From assembly GCF_000167195.1 (NCBI RefSeq), contig NZ_AADV02000012.1:1-42694 (forward strand): 42,694 nt of DNA, written 5' to 3'. Shown piece by piece: positions 1 through 8,071 of this stretch (position 1 is its first letter; each line of letters opens with the position of its first letter). Source of the DNA: Crocosphaera watsonii WH 8501 (GTDB taxonomy: Bacteria > Cyanobacteriota > Cyanobacteriia > Cyanobacteriales > Microcystaceae). Below the pieces are notes generated by a model. That model had not been told where the DNA came from and ran no database searches. It saw nothing but the letters and a program-made list of their open reading frames with translations. Both the position numbers and the translations under genes were made by a program.

Positions 1-134
1 AGAACATTATCTTGAGAAATTTGCGCCACGGGTTTTCCCCAGCCGCTATGGGTCAGAATTACCCGGTATAAAACAGGGTGTCTACCGGTTAAATTTTCGT
101 TAATCAAGGGAAAACCTTTGGGGTAATATTTCAT
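1..134 (-). CDS. Partial hypothetical protein, N-terminal end only
   Basis: An open frame runs leftward off the window edge. It begins at an ATG (132-134) and reads MKYYPKGFPLINENLTG and onward for about 44 residues, rich in aromatic residues and looking like real protein. The frame is also open upstream to a TGA at 174-176, so a non-ATG start slightly upstream is possible. No family is recognised from this fragment. The gene points away from the structured RNA and glpX. What is seen is only the open frame; coding status is inferred from its composition. Confidence 0.5.
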   Translation of the reverse strand, partial: MKYYPKGFPLINENLTGRHPVLYRVILTHSGWGKPVAQISQDNV

Positions 135-407
135 ACGTCGAAGTAAAATTTTGCCCGGACAAGCCTTAGTTAGTCATACCCGTGCCAGGAAAATAGGTTG
201 ATTTATGGGGAAGGGAGGGCACTGTATCATTTTCACGCTTCCATGAACATCAACATTTGGGGTTGTCCCCAAATATCTGAAAAATTTTTCGTTCTACGCG
301 TGATTTTTTAGGAGACCTGCGCTAAGACTAAGCACAAGTAAACATTAAGTAAAAACAGTTCAGGGAAACAGGAGTTGATGCCCATGTCAGATAGTAGTAG
401 TAAAATC

Positions 408-530
408 GTGGGTCTCTTGGTTGAAGTTAGCCGGCTGTGTGCCGGGGCCGTACTCTAGAAGTTAAGTCCCCTTGGATCTAACCTAGGCTGGAGTTCCTTC
501 CGGCAGTTAGGTTTCAACCAGAGACCCGCC
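408..530 (+). ncRNA. Structured RNA, possibly cyanobacterial 6S RNA
   Basis: A long closing stem is formed by 410-425 (GGGTCTC, one bulged T, TGGTTGAA) with 513-527 (TTCAACCAGAGACCC): 15 base pairs. It encloses smaller hairpins, including CCGGC-TGTGT-GCCGG at 431-445 and a TCC/GGA-centred hairpin near 460-485. No open frame fits. A long rod closed by a strong helix with a branched interior fits the general shape of 6S RNA, but I do not recognise the primary sequence and the enclosed part is shorter than a typical full 6S RNA. The transcript may begin upstream near 355. Strand is inferred; the helix itself is symmetric. Confidence 0.45.
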
Positions 531-541
531 AAAAAGAATTT

Positions 542-625
542 AACCCTCTAGCTCCCTTAGTCAATGACTAATTGGAACTGGGGGGTTCAAAGTATCAAGA
601 TAGGATTTGATTTCCTATCTTGAAA
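542..625. terminator. Two adjacent hairpins between the RNA and glpX
   Basis: The first hairpin pairs 542-555 with 574-587 (14 positions, one mismatch, some G-T pairs) and has an inner TTAGT/ACTAA helix. On the minus strand it is followed by a TTCTTTTT run. The second pairs TCAAGATAGGA (595-605) perfectly with TCCTATCTTGA (613-623). They lie just past the glpX stop codon and just past the structured RNA, so they probably end one or both transcripts. Neither has a classical long U-tract directly at the stem. Confidence 0.45.
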
Positions 626-631
626 AGGCTC

Positions 632-1669
632 TTATTTGAGTTCGATATACTTAGGCTGTTCTTGGATATGGATGGTATCTACAAAGCGCGCTGTCTGAGA
701 CTGACTGGAGATAACCAAACTTTGGGTTCTGGCACCACCGTGGAAGAAGCGAACACCTTCCATTAAGGTTCCTGGAGTAATACCACAAGCAGCAAATAAG
801 ACAGTTTCACCACTGGCTAATTCACTATCGGTGTAAACCCTGTCAGGGTCTTCGATACCCATCTCTTTGAGACGAGCCAAGTTTCCGTCACGGCTTTCTC
901 CAATTAATCCGGTTTTGACCACTTCAGGATCATAAATTAATTGTCCTTGGAAGTGACCGCCTAAACAACGCATGGCAGCGGCTGAAATTACCCCTTCAGG
1001 AGCAGCACCAATACCCATTAAGGCGTGAATATTGGTTCCAGCGAACCCACAGGAAATAGCAGCAGAAACGTCACCATCGCTGATGAGACGAACTCTTGCG
1101 CCAGCCGCACGAATTTCTTGAATTAATTCTTTGTGACGAGGACGATCCATCACCACAACTACTAATTCCTCAACGCTACGTTCTAAGCAGTCTCCTAAGA
1201 TTTGGAGATTTTCGGTAGCTGATTTATTGATGTCAACGTGACCTTTCGCTGCAGGAGGAGCGGCTAACTTCTTCATGTAGAAGTCAGGGGCAGCAAATAA
1301 ACCGCCTTTTTCAGAAATAGCCAATACAGCCATAGAACCGTTTTGTCCGTAAGCAACCAGGTTGGTTCCTTCACAGGGGTCAACAGCGATGTCAATTTCA
1401 ATCAATTCTTCTGGGTTACAGACATTTTTGGCATCTTCCTGGGTACAAATGCCAACTTCTTCACCGATATAGAGCATGGGAGCATCATCCCGTTCTCCTT
1501 CTCCAATGACGATCCGGCCACGCATATGAATTTTGTTCATTCTTTCGCGCATGGCTTCTACTGCTACTTCGTCAGCAGTATTTTTCTCGCCTTTACCCAT
1601 CCATTTGGCTGAAGCGATCGCCGCTTGTTCGACAACTTCAATAATTTCTAAACCTAGTGTGCTTTCCAA
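632..1669 (-). CDS. glpX: Class II fructose-1,6-/sedoheptulose-1,7-bisphosphatase
   Basis: This 345-residue enzyme dephosphorylates fructose-1,6-bisphosphate and sedoheptulose-1,7-bisphosphate in the Calvin cycle and gluconeogenesis, in the cytosol. It is the GlpX-type enzyme that in cyanobacteria does both jobs. Visible metal/phosphate motifs are [12 protein letters not shown] at residues 55-66 and DPCEGT at 97-102; the length is normal for the family. The start codon is TTG (1667-1669), chosen because it gives the usual N-terminus ([20 protein letters not shown]) and sits 7 nt after a strong Shine-Dalgarno, AGGGAGGA. It is monocistronic, and its 3' end meets the hairpins at 542-625. Confidence 0.96.
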   Translation of the reverse strand: MESTLGLEIIEVVEQAAIASAKWMGKGEKNTADEVAVEAMRERMNKIHMRGRIVIGEGERDDAPMLYIGEEVGICTQEDAKNVCNPEELIEIDIAVDPCEGTNLVAYGQNGSMAVLAISEKGGLFAAPDFYMKKLAAPPAAKGHVDINKSATENLQILGDCLERSVEELVVVVMDRPRHKELIQEIRAAGARVRLISDGDVSAAISCGFAGTNIHALMGIGAAPEGVISAAAMRCLGGHFQGQLIYDPEVVKTGLIGESRDGNLARLKEMGIEDPDRVYTDSELASGETVLFAACGITPGTLMEGVRFFHGGARTQSLVISSQSQTARFVDTIHIQEQPKYIELK

Positions 1670-1855
1670 GGTATGTCCTCCCTATCTGCTTATCTTAAGT
1701 TCTCAGGCGTGGTCTGAAATTTAAACCTTAGTCAAAAGTCTATCAGAGTTCGGGTATCTGATTAAATTTTTTCTTAAGAAAATGCTAAAAGAACCGATAT
1801 AACAGGGTATTAGCCAGCAAAAATTCTCAGCCTAAAAAAAAAAATTCAAAAATTC

Positions 1856-1884
1856 TTCACCAAAAGAGAATCTTGTGCTACAAT
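1856..1884 (+). promoter_or_regulatory. Likely sigma-70-type promoter of the trnL-coaD unit
   Basis: A TTCACC -35-like box (1856-1861) is followed after 17 nt by TACAAT (1879-1884), which is preceded by TG and so has an extended -10. It lies about 45 nt upstream of the tRNA 5' end with no intervening gene. The match is by eye only. Confidence 0.5.
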
Positions 1885-1928
1885 AGATAATTGTCGGTGA
1901 AAAAAGCTAATTTAGTTTCTGACCTGAC

Positions 1929-2240
1929 GGGGGCGTGGCGGAATGGTAGACGCTACGGACTTAAGTAAAATTGAGCCTTGTTAGAGAAATCTTACAAGTG
2001 TAAGCTCTCAAATTCAGGGAAACCTACGTCTATTCTAATAGATAAGGCAATCCTGAGCCAAGCTAAATCTGGAAGGGTTTAGAAGGTGCAGAGACTCGAC
2101 GGGAGCTACCCTAACAGATTAAGCTGAGGGTAAAGGGAGAGTCCAATTCTCAAAGCTCAGATGATGCAGTAGCGAAAGCTGCAAGAGAATGAAAATCCGT
2201 TGATCGCGAGATCGTGAGAGTTCAAGTCTCTCCGCCCCCA
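1929..2240 (+). tRNA. trnL-UAA: tRNA-Leu(UAA) gene interrupted by a group I intron
   Basis: The 5' exon is 1929-1962 (34 nt, ending at the first anticodon base U34) and the 3' exon is 2192-2240 (49 nt). GGGGGCG (1929-1935) pairs with CGCCCCC (2233-2239), A2240 is the discriminator, and CCA is not encoded. The anticodon stem ACGGA pairs with TCCGT. The long variable arm and the T arm around GAGAGTTCAAGTCTCTC are typical for a class II tRNA. Splicing after U34 restores the anticodon UAA. This is the classic cyanobacterial and chloroplast location for such an intron. Confidence 0.96.
1963..2191 (+). mobile_element. Group I intron in tRNA-Leu(UAA)
   Basis: A 229-nt insertion splits the anticodon after U34 and ends with G2191 directly before the 3' exon, as group I introns do. 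Core elements are visible: TCAGGGAAACCT near 2015-2026 (P/Q region) and the AAGGTGCAGAGACTCGACGG-type R region at about 2081-2102. There is no homing-endonuclease ORF. Known relatives self-splice and are mostly inherited vertically in cyanobacteria and plastids. Confidence 0.93.
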
Positions 2241-2270
2241 CTAAGTCTAATAATAAATCGAGTCCTGAAA

Positions 2271-2750
2271 ATGATTGCTATTTATCCAGGAAGTTTTGAT
2301 CCCATTACCCTTGGTCATCTTGATATTATTGAGCGAGGGGTTATATTGTTTGAAAAAGTGATTGTGACGATCATGTATAATCCCAGTAAAAAACCTTTGT
2401 TTTCTGTGGAAAAAAGGATTGAACAGATTACTGAATGTACGCAACATTTACCCACGGTTGAGGTGGATAGTTATACGGGTTTAACTGTAGATTATGCCAA
2501 GTTACGCAATGCTCAGGTATTGTTACGGGGTTTACGGGTGTTGTCTGATTTTGAGAAAGAGTTACAAATGGCTCATACTAATAAAACTCTAGCTCAAGAG
2601 GTGCAAACTGTTTTCTTGGCTACCAGTAAAGAGTATAGTTTTTTGAGTAGTAGCACCGTTAAAGAAATTGCTCAGTTTGGTGGCTCTATCTCTCATTTGG
2701 TTCCTGAAAATGTATATCAGGATCTCCTACACTATTATAACATAAATTAG
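2271..2750 (+). CDS. coaD: Phosphopantetheine adenylyltransferase
   Basis: The 159-residue protein catalyses the fourth step of coenzyme A synthesis, joining ATP and 4'-phosphopantetheine to give dephospho-CoA, in the cytosol. It has the nucleotidyltransferase signature [14 protein letters not shown] at residues 5-18, including TxGH, and the C-terminal SSSTVKE motif near residue 128; length is normal. I chose ATG 2271 because earlier in-frame codons lie inside the tRNA. There is no clear Shine-Dalgarno. The start is only 30 nt from the tRNA-Leu 3' end, so the two are probably transcribed together and the mRNA 5' end made by tRNA processing. Confidence 0.95.
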   Translation: MIAIYPGSFDPITLGHLDIIERGVILFEKVIVTIMYNPSKKPLFSVEKRIEQITECTQHLPTVEVDSYTGLTVDYAKLRNAQVLLRGLRVLSDFEKELQMAHTNKTLAQEVQTVFLATSKEYSFLSSSTVKEIAQFGGSISHLVPENVYQDLLHYYNIN

Positions 2751-2823
2751 ACAAAAATAGTCCATTAGATTGCGCTGAAAATTAACAATATTAATGATAT
2801 TTTTTTGAGGGAGTATTAACGTT

Positions 2824-3078
2824 ATGACTATTATTCTTGATAATCTTGACCCTGAAATTTTAGAAAAGTTAGAAACTCAAGCCACTTCTCATGGTCGTAG
2901 TTTAACCGATGAAATTAAGGTTATTTTGAGAAGGGAGTTAATTAAGGAAAATTTGGAGGATAATGCTAGTCAGTTAGAATGGCATGAATTTATTGATAAA
3001 ACAGCAGGTTCTATCGATGATGATACATTTGTTAGACATCCTCAAGGAGACTATCCTATTAGAGAGGAATTAGAATGA
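2824..3078 (+). CDS. vapB: Ribbon-helix-helix antitoxin (VapB/FitA type)
   Basis: An 84-residue protein whose N-terminus (MTIILDNLDPEILEKLETQA) and following SHGRSLTDEIKVILRREL segment form a ribbon-helix-helix DNA-binding fold of FitA type; the acidic C-terminus should bind and neutralise the toxin. It is preceded by GAGGGAG as ribosome-binding site, and its stop codon overlaps the start of the PIN-domain gene by ATGA, the standard arrangement for a co-transcribed toxin-antitoxin pair that represses its own promoter. Confidence 0.87.
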   Translation: MTIILDNLDPEILEKLETQATSHGRSLTDEIKVILRRELIKENLEDNASQLEWHEFIDKTAGSIDDDTFVRHPQGDYPIREELE

Positions 3079-3482
3079 TTTATTTACTTGATAGTAACAC
3101 TTGTATTGTCTATTTAAAGTTTGCTGATTCTAGGGTAAGAACTCGTTTAGATAGTTTATCAGCTAATGATATTGCAGTTTGTTCCGTGGTTAAATCTGAG
3201 TTATTTTATGGTGCAATGAAAAGTCGGAAACGAGAGGAAAAACTGAATAAACAACGTCAATTTTTTAGCCGTTTTGTTTCTCTTCCTTTTGATGATAAGT
3301 CAGCAGAAATTTATGGGGTTATTCGAGCAGACTTAGAACGAAAAGGAACTCCCATCGGTGGTTATGATTTACAAATCGCTGCCATTGTGATCGCCAATAA
3401 TTTAACCCTTGTGACTCATAATATTCGGGAATTTGGACGTATTGAAGGGTTATTATACGAAGACTGGGAAATAGTTACGTGA
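3075..3482 (+). CDS. vapC: PIN-domain ribonuclease toxin VapC
   Basis: A 135-residue PIN-domain protein. Likely Mg-binding acidic residues are visible in LLDSNTCI near the N-terminus, KSELFYG in the middle and GGYDLQIAA near residue 98, in the order expected for VapC/FitB-like RNases that cut tRNA or rRNA. It overlaps the antitoxin gene by 4 nt. The IS junction begins 13 nt after its stop codon, but the coding sequence looks complete (ends YEDWEIVT). Confidence 0.9.
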   Translation: MIYLLDSNTCIVYLKFADSRVRTRLDSLSANDIAVCSVVKSELFYGAMKSRKREEKLNKQRQFFSRFVSLPFDDKSAEIYGVIRADLERKGTPIGGYDLQIAAIVIANNLTLVTHNIREFGRIEGLLYEDWEIVT

Positions 3483-3620
3483 GGCGCGGAGTTTTGGACT
3501 TTGGACAAAAAAGTTTGTTAGCGTATATTTTACGCTAAACTAAAATCCCAAAATATCGGCTCTGTATCAGTCAATAAAATTGGCTGACAAATAGGGCTAA
3601 TCTATAGATTCTGAGGAAAA

Positions 3621-5060
3621 CTAAGGAGCTTTTAAGTTTTCAGTTGATTTTTTGCTCCCTTTCTTGATAACATCATGACGAGTTCGTGGGGCTTTTTTGT
3701 AACCTTTAATACGTCCGGAAGAAAAACCTCGACGTTTGGGAAATTTGGCGAAAGTCCCCAAGGTCGTAATTATTCTTGAAAAGTCTCTTTGAACTAGACT
3801 AGGGGTGATTTTGATGGATTTATTAGTCTTCAAATACTGTTCCCAATCACGGGGTAAAACCACAGCTAATTTTCTGGCAGCCCACAAATTTACATAAGAA
3901 AGAAGTGTTAGTTTAAACCAATTTTCTTCATGATGTACATCGGGAGTTAAATAAGATGTCATCAATAATCTTTGTTTACCAAATCGAAAAAGATGTTCCA
4001 TGTCATAACGTTGTCGATAACACTGATAACAATCAACTAAACTTAACTCATCGCGCCGAGAACCAATAACAATAAGCCACATAGGTTTCCAAATACTATT
4101 TCTTTCTTGAGCTCTGACAACAATCTGGAGTAAAGTAAAGGGGTGATTGTTCATTTTATAGTTTTTAGTTCCTCTCATTAACATCTGTTTCCATCCCGAA
4201 ATAGTCACTGTTAATTGACGACCTTTTTTCGTTGTAAAGGGAACATGATGAACTTCATCAGGTTCAGTCCAAGTTTGGTCATCTTTAAGGTCAAATTTAT
4301 CCCCATACCAACGGGGATGTCCCGAAGTTTTGGCTTGATTTGGGTCCCGAATAAATTGACGATAAAAAACTCGGTCACTTCTAACTCTTGTAATAGTAAC
4401 TAGGTCTTCATGCTTAACTTGTTCCCCAATAAAATCCTTTTGGCTGTAGTCACTATCAGCCACTAAGACAGATAATTTATCAGAAAATAAAGAACTTTGC
4501 CAGATTTTTTTTAGTTGTTGATTGCCTTGATTTACTCCTTTATGTTTAGAGGGGACTAGCTCTCCTGATAAGGGGACAGCCCAAGGGACTTTTTCTGTGT
4601 CTATTTGGTCAGGTAAAGCGCAGACAACGGAATAACAATGTCCAATATTAATGGGTTTATTTCCCTTAATTGGATTGGGGTAATGAATAAAGGTTTTATC
4701 CGCTAACGTTTCGGCAAACGGTCGTGGACAGGGAGTTGTGTCAATACCAAATAAGTTATAATGTTTTGAAGTGGGAGGAATTGTTCTCGATACCGCTGAA
4801 AATAAAGTCTCAATTCTCTGTTCATAATTAGGGTCAGTTTGAGTGGGTAAAAACTCTTGAATTCCTCTATATAAACTGTTATAATCTCTTCTAAATAAAG
4901 GATTGAGAGACAATTCAACGACTGAGTGAGCTTGTTGGTTACTGGAGAGGGCATCGAGTAATTCTATAATAGTTTCTTTTCTAGCTTTTAGTCCTTGGAA
5001 GAGGTTAGACCTCCACACCAGGAATTCCTCGACAGACGTAGCCGTTTCATTTTTGGTCAT
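3621..5060 (-). CDS. DDE transposase of IS copy A
   Basis: A 479-residue transposase. Candidate catalytic residues are D in FGIDTTPCPR (about residue 106), D in SVLVADSDYSQ (about 205) and E in the C-terminal YRQRYDMEHLFRFGKQRL block, which resembles the Y-x-x-R-x-x-x-E signature of IS4/IS701-like enzymes. Copy C of the same gene is 458 residues because of a late stop, so this longer version is probably the ancestral form. The family assignment is inferred from the motif, not from a database hit. Confidence 0.87.
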   Translation of the reverse strand: MTKNETATSVEEFLVWRSNLFQGLKARKETIIELLDALSSNQQAHSVVELSLNPLFRRDYNSLYRGIQEFLPTQTDPNYEQRIETLFSAVSRTIPPTSKHYNLFGIDTTPCPRPFAETLADKTFIHYPNPIKGNKPINIGHCYSVVCALPDQIDTEKVPWAVPLSGELVPSKHKGVNQGNQQLKKIWQSSLFSDKLSVLVADSDYSQKDFIGEQVKHEDLVTITRVRSDRVFYRQFIRDPNQAKTSGHPRWYGDKFDLKDDQTWTEPDEVHHVPFTTKKGRQLTVTISGWKQMLMRGTKNYKMNNHPFTLLQIVVRAQERNSIWKPMWLIVIGSRRDELSLVDCYQCYRQRYDMEHLFRFGKQRLLMTSYLTPDVHHEENWFKLTLLSYVNLWAARKLAVVLPRDWEQYLKTNKSIKITPSLVQRDFSRIITTLGTFAKFPKRRGFSSGRIKGYKKAPRTRHDVIKKGSKKSTENLKAP

Positions 5061-5139
5061 TTTTAAAATTTATTACCTTATAAATTAGCTGAATATATAC
5101 GCTAACATCAAAAGAGGTTGTTTGTTACAGTTAAGGCTA

Positions 5140-5535
5140 ATGTCATCACATTCCGAACTTAAGACCAGTCAAGATGTCCACCTGAGAGCCAAACAAATTA
5201 AGAGTCTAATTCGCTCTCTTAAACAGAAAATAAAGAAAATTGAACGGGAAGGGGAAGTAGCACCAGCTAATTGTCATATTATTCGTTATCAGGTTAATCG
5301 AAAGGGAACAATCTACTGGTATTATAAACTACAGGCTGCTGAATCAATTTTTCCTATGGCCACTAATAATGAGAAAAAAACCAAATATAAATATTTAGGA
5401 CGAGCCGGAAGTTCTGCTCATATTGATGCTGTAGAAAAACTCACTAGAAGAAATCTCATTGATGAATTAGAACGAGTCATTCAATCTCTAACTGAAAGCT
5501 ACTTAGATATCTATATTGGAACCGAAACTGAATGA
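5140..5535 (+). CDS. IS accessory protein, coiled-coil, unknown function (copy A)
   Basis: A 131-residue basic protein starting MSSHSELKTSQ (ATG 5140; an in-frame TTG at 5122 would add six residues). A Lys/Arg-rich helical segment (LRAKQIKSLIRSLKQKIKKI) is followed by a compact region with IRYQVNRKGTIYWYYKLQA, KTKYKYLGRAG, and a helical C-terminus. It is transcribed away from the transposase from a shared 80-bp promoter region holding the central palindrome. It is conserved in copy C. A role as regulator or transposition helper is inference. Confidence 0.75.
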   Translation: MSSHSELKTSQDVHLRAKQIKSLIRSLKQKIKKIEREGEVAPANCHIIRYQVNRKGTIYWYYKLQAAESIFPMATNNEKKTKYKYLGRAGSSAHIDAVEKLTRRNLIDELERVIQSLTESYLDIYIGTETE

Positions 5536-5669
5536 AGCTATTTAATATTTAAAATCCCCTAAAAAGATGGAAAGAGAGTTTTTAAAATCACCTTAATTCT
5601 CTATTTTAGCTCTGGAGATATGCTTAGCGTAAAATTTACGCTAACAATTGTTTTTTATCCAAAGTCCAA

Positions 5670-6129
5670 TATTTAACTCCCGATGTACATCATGAAGAAA
5701 ATTGGTTTAAACTAACACTTCTTTCTTATGTAAATTTGTGGGCTGCCAGAAAATTAGCTGTGGTTTTACCCCGTGATTGGGAACAGTATTTGAAGACTAA
5801 TAAATCCATCAAAATCACCCCTAGTCTAGTTCAAAGAGACTTTTCAAGAATAATTACGACCTTGGGGACTTTCGCCAAATTTCCCAAACGTCGAGGTTTT
5901 TCTTCCGGACGTATTAAAGGTTACAAAAAAGCCCCACGAACTCGTCATGATGTTATCAAGAAAGGGAGCAAAAAATCAACTGAAAACTTAAAAGCTCCTT
6001 AGTTTTCCTCAGAATCTATAGATTAGCCCTATTTGTCAGCCAATTTTATTGACTGATACAGAGCCGATATTTTGGGATTTTAGTTTAGCGTAAAATATAC
6101 GCTAACAAACTTTTTTTGTCCAAAGTCCA
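5670..6129 (+). mobile_element. Truncated IS, end fragment copy B
   Basis: 460 bp almost identical, in inverted orientation, to 3495-3953 of copy A: the last third of the transposase gene, its 3' flank, and the terminal repeat ending at 6129. It abuts the right end of copy A at 5669/5670 within one or two bases. The rest of this copy is absent. Together A and B give a unit 3495-6129 with about 460-bp inverted repeats. Confidence 0.88.
5673..6002 (+). pseudogene. Transposase 3' fragment (copy B)
   Basis: The frame reads LTPDVHHEENWFKLTLLSYV and onward to the normal C-terminus ENLKAP, about 110 residues identical or nearly so to the C-terminal part of the copy A transposase. It lacks the two catalytic aspartates and any proper start (the first ATG is at 5736), so it is not functional. 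Confidence 0.85.
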
Positions 6130-6401
6130 ATTAAACCATAACCTTGTAATATTTCAGTTCTTTGACTATCGTATTCCTGAGCATTTTCCCTGTAATGACT
6201 ATCACCATCAATTTCAATTACCAACTTTAACTTAGGACAATAAAAATCAACAACAAAATTATCAATAGGCCGCTGTCGATAAACACGATATTGATAATTT
6301 ATTAAATATTTGTACCAAATTTTTTTCTCAGCTAAAGTCAGATTTTTTCTTAATTCTTTAGCCCTTGATACTAGGTTTTTATTGTATGGTAAATAGTTCA
6401 T
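6102..6401 (-). pseudogene. DUF559/Vsr-like endonuclease gene, 3' end replaced by IS
   Basis: Ninety-nine residues. The N-terminal portion (NLVSRAKELRKNLTLAEKKIWY, RQRPIDNFVVDFYCPKLKLVIEIDGDSHY, QRTEILQGYGL) is the DUF559 fold related to very-short-patch repair nucleases, with the nuclease residues D in FVVDFYCP and E in VIEIDGDSH intact. After about GYGLI the frame runs into the IS end (6129) and the usual C-terminal strand and helix are replaced by a few IS-encoded residues. It is probably inactive. Confidence 0.75.
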
Positions 6402-6407
6402 AAGATT

Positions 6408-6438
6408 GATCCCCCCAACCCCCTTTACTAAGGGGGGC
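6408..6438. repeat. C/G-rich dispersed hairpin
   Basis: GATCCCCCCAACC followed by CCCCCTT (6419-6425) pairing with AAGGGGG (6430-6436) around a TACT loop. It lies between two minus-strand genes, next to the stop of the DUF2330 gene. A similar GATCCCCCC/GGGGGGATC unit is found at 34597-34664, so it belongs to a dispersed repeat type and may also attenuate transcription. Confidence 0.5.
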
Positions 6439-6440
6439 TT

Positions 6441-7772
6441 TTAGTTTGATTTTATATAAAATCCGAAAATTTGTCGCCACCAAGGGACATCTTCAAAGTC
6501 AATAAAATCAATTTTTTTACGAATATCATAAATATTCCATCCTGTTAAACGAGATAGAGTTATAGCTTCTTTGTCTTGTCTTTCTCGAACAGATTGATAA
6601 TAACTTTTAGCTGCATCACAGTTACGTTTTTCTCGAAAAGGACGACGAATAATATATCTTCCTTGAAAGAACTGATTATTAGCCGTTTCTTGAAACTTCA
6701 AATCTTCAGGAAAATTTTCCCGTTGATAACGAATATGAAGAAGGGTAATAAATACATTATTAAAACGGTTATTATTCAACCAAAATACTCCTGTTTTTTT
6801 TAACTCTTCACGGTTTAAAGGTTGTGCCGAACAAGGATCACAATTAGCCATGTTCCAAGCATATTCAATAAAAGCTACTTTTTTGCCATTATATTCATAA
6901 CTTTTGCTAAACATAGCTTTATAAAAAGGAGCAAATTCTTGTTGAACAAACTCGGGAATTTTTAAATTAGAAGGAACTTTAACTGTGCGATAATTGGTTA
7001 ATTCTATTTGTCCTTTAGGGGATAACAAGTAAACGATTAAATCTTGTTCTCCCTGAGCATTCAACATTCCTAAACGAATGGGTAACATAAATTTAGGAGA
7101 TTCGTAGGCCATCATCAAAGGACGAAGAGATTTAAACCCTGTATTTTCGTATTCGGTTAAATTTACTTTAGCTACAAAAAATTTGAGATTTTGCTGAATA
7201 TAAGGACGTAAAATTGTACTCGCTCCGTTAGGAATTTTATAGCCATTTTCCCTTAACCAAATTTCTAAACCATTGGATTCTTTTGCGCTCAAAATAACGA
7301 TATCATACTCTCCCACGGTAAACTCTTCTTCAACCGTTACCTCCAAAGCATTATCACGACTGGAACTCATTTCTGGAGCAGATCGAGGAGCCGTCGGAGC
7401 CCTTAAAACTTCGTCTTCTAAATAGGAACGACCACAAGGATCTTCACCAAAGTATTCTACTAATCTGGGCGCACTAAAAGCATCCAATCTTTCAATAATT
7501 TCTGGTTCCCCTACCTTGACTTGTTCTTCTTTTAAAATAACAGGAACTGGAACCACCATGGCAAAGTCATCAACCTCCCCTTGATAATCATTAGCCATAG
7601 TTAAAACAGTGCGTTTTCCGTCCCTGGCAATAACCACCTGAGAAGCTTGATTATAGAGATTACTATCAGCTTTTGCCACATAAAAACCACAAAAAGCGGC
7701 AGCAGAGTTCATAGAAATCAATAAGAACAAAAAAATCAAACAGAAAAGAGTTAAACTACGACTTAATTTCAT
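6441..7772 (-). CDS. Secreted DUF2330 family protein
   Basis: 443 residues with a clear signal peptide (MKLSRSLTLFCLIFLFLLIS, cleaved after SAAA) and the DUF2330 opening FCGFYVAKADSNLYNQASQV. The mature part contains the family's repeated beta segments (TVLTMANDYQGEVDDFAMVVPVP; VTVEEEFTVGEYDIVILSA) and many Cys residues, suggesting an exported, perhaps disulphide-stabilised protein. The function of the family is not established. The last residues end in WRQIFGFYIKSN without a C-terminal anchor. It appears to be a single-gene unit. Confidence 0.83.
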   Translation of the reverse strand: MKLSRSLTLFCLIFLFLLISMNSAAAFCGFYVAKADSNLYNQASQVVIARDGKRTVLTMANDYQGEVDDFAMVVPVPVILKEEQVKVGEPEIIERLDAFSAPRLVEYFGEDPCGRSYLEDEVLRAPTAPRSAPEMSSSRDNALEVTVEEEFTVGEYDIVILSAKESNGLEIWLRENGYKIPNGASTILRPYIQQNLKFFVAKVNLTEYENTGFKSLRPLMMAYESPKFMLPIRLGMLNAQGEQDLIVYLLSPKGQIELTNYRTVKVPSNLKIPEFVQQEFAPFYKAMFSKSYEYNGKKVAFIEYAWNMANCDPCSAQPLNREELKKTGVFWLNNNRFNNVFITLLHIRYQRENFPEDLKFQETANNQFFQGRYIIRRPFREKRNCDAAKSYYQSVRERQDKEAITLSRLTGWNIYDIRKKIDFIDFEDVPWWRQIFGFYIKSN

Positions 7773-8071
7773 GGTGTCATTCCTATTTTTGCTGCCTGGG
7801 TGAGCTTTTTCTAGAAGACGAAAACCTAGACAATCCTAGATAGGGCATTAATTATTCTTGGGGCAATCGTGCTATCAATGATAACAGTAGTTACAATAAC
7901 AAAACTAAAAAAAATATTAACAAACTGGAAAGTCTTGTGTCATGGGCATTTTTCCCCTACTTTCCCCTGATCGTATTAGAGATTCAACTGAAACAAGCTC
8001 TAATAGTAGCTATCATGTAAAACTAAAACTCTATACAATAGTAGCATCTATATTAATATTATTAAAATGTT

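Larger units (their letters stand above)
3495..5668 (-). mobile_element. Insertion sequence, copy A (complete, two genes)
   Basis: About 2,174 bp, bounded by inverted repeats that begin TGGACTTTGGA and continue for roughly 45 bp with a few mismatches. It carries a DDE transposase (minus) and a divergently transcribed accessory ORF (plus). A 21-nt palindrome of the form TTAGCGTA-N5-TACGCTAA lies at 3518-3538, 5085-5105 (degenerate) and 5624-5644, i.e. at each end and between the genes. A second full copy, reversed, is at 28763-30937, and an end fragment is at 5670-6129. No target duplication longer than a base or two can be seen. Confidence 0.9.

Noticed and set aside
355-400. Stand-alone Yfr2-type RNA
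   Set aside because: A CAGGGAAACA motif is present, but no loop context or terminator stem of its own could be drawn; it is mentioned only with the larger RNA.
1343-1724. Open frames on the plus strand opposite glpX
   Set aside because: They are shadows of the well-supported glpX frame and have no motif or ribosome-binding site.
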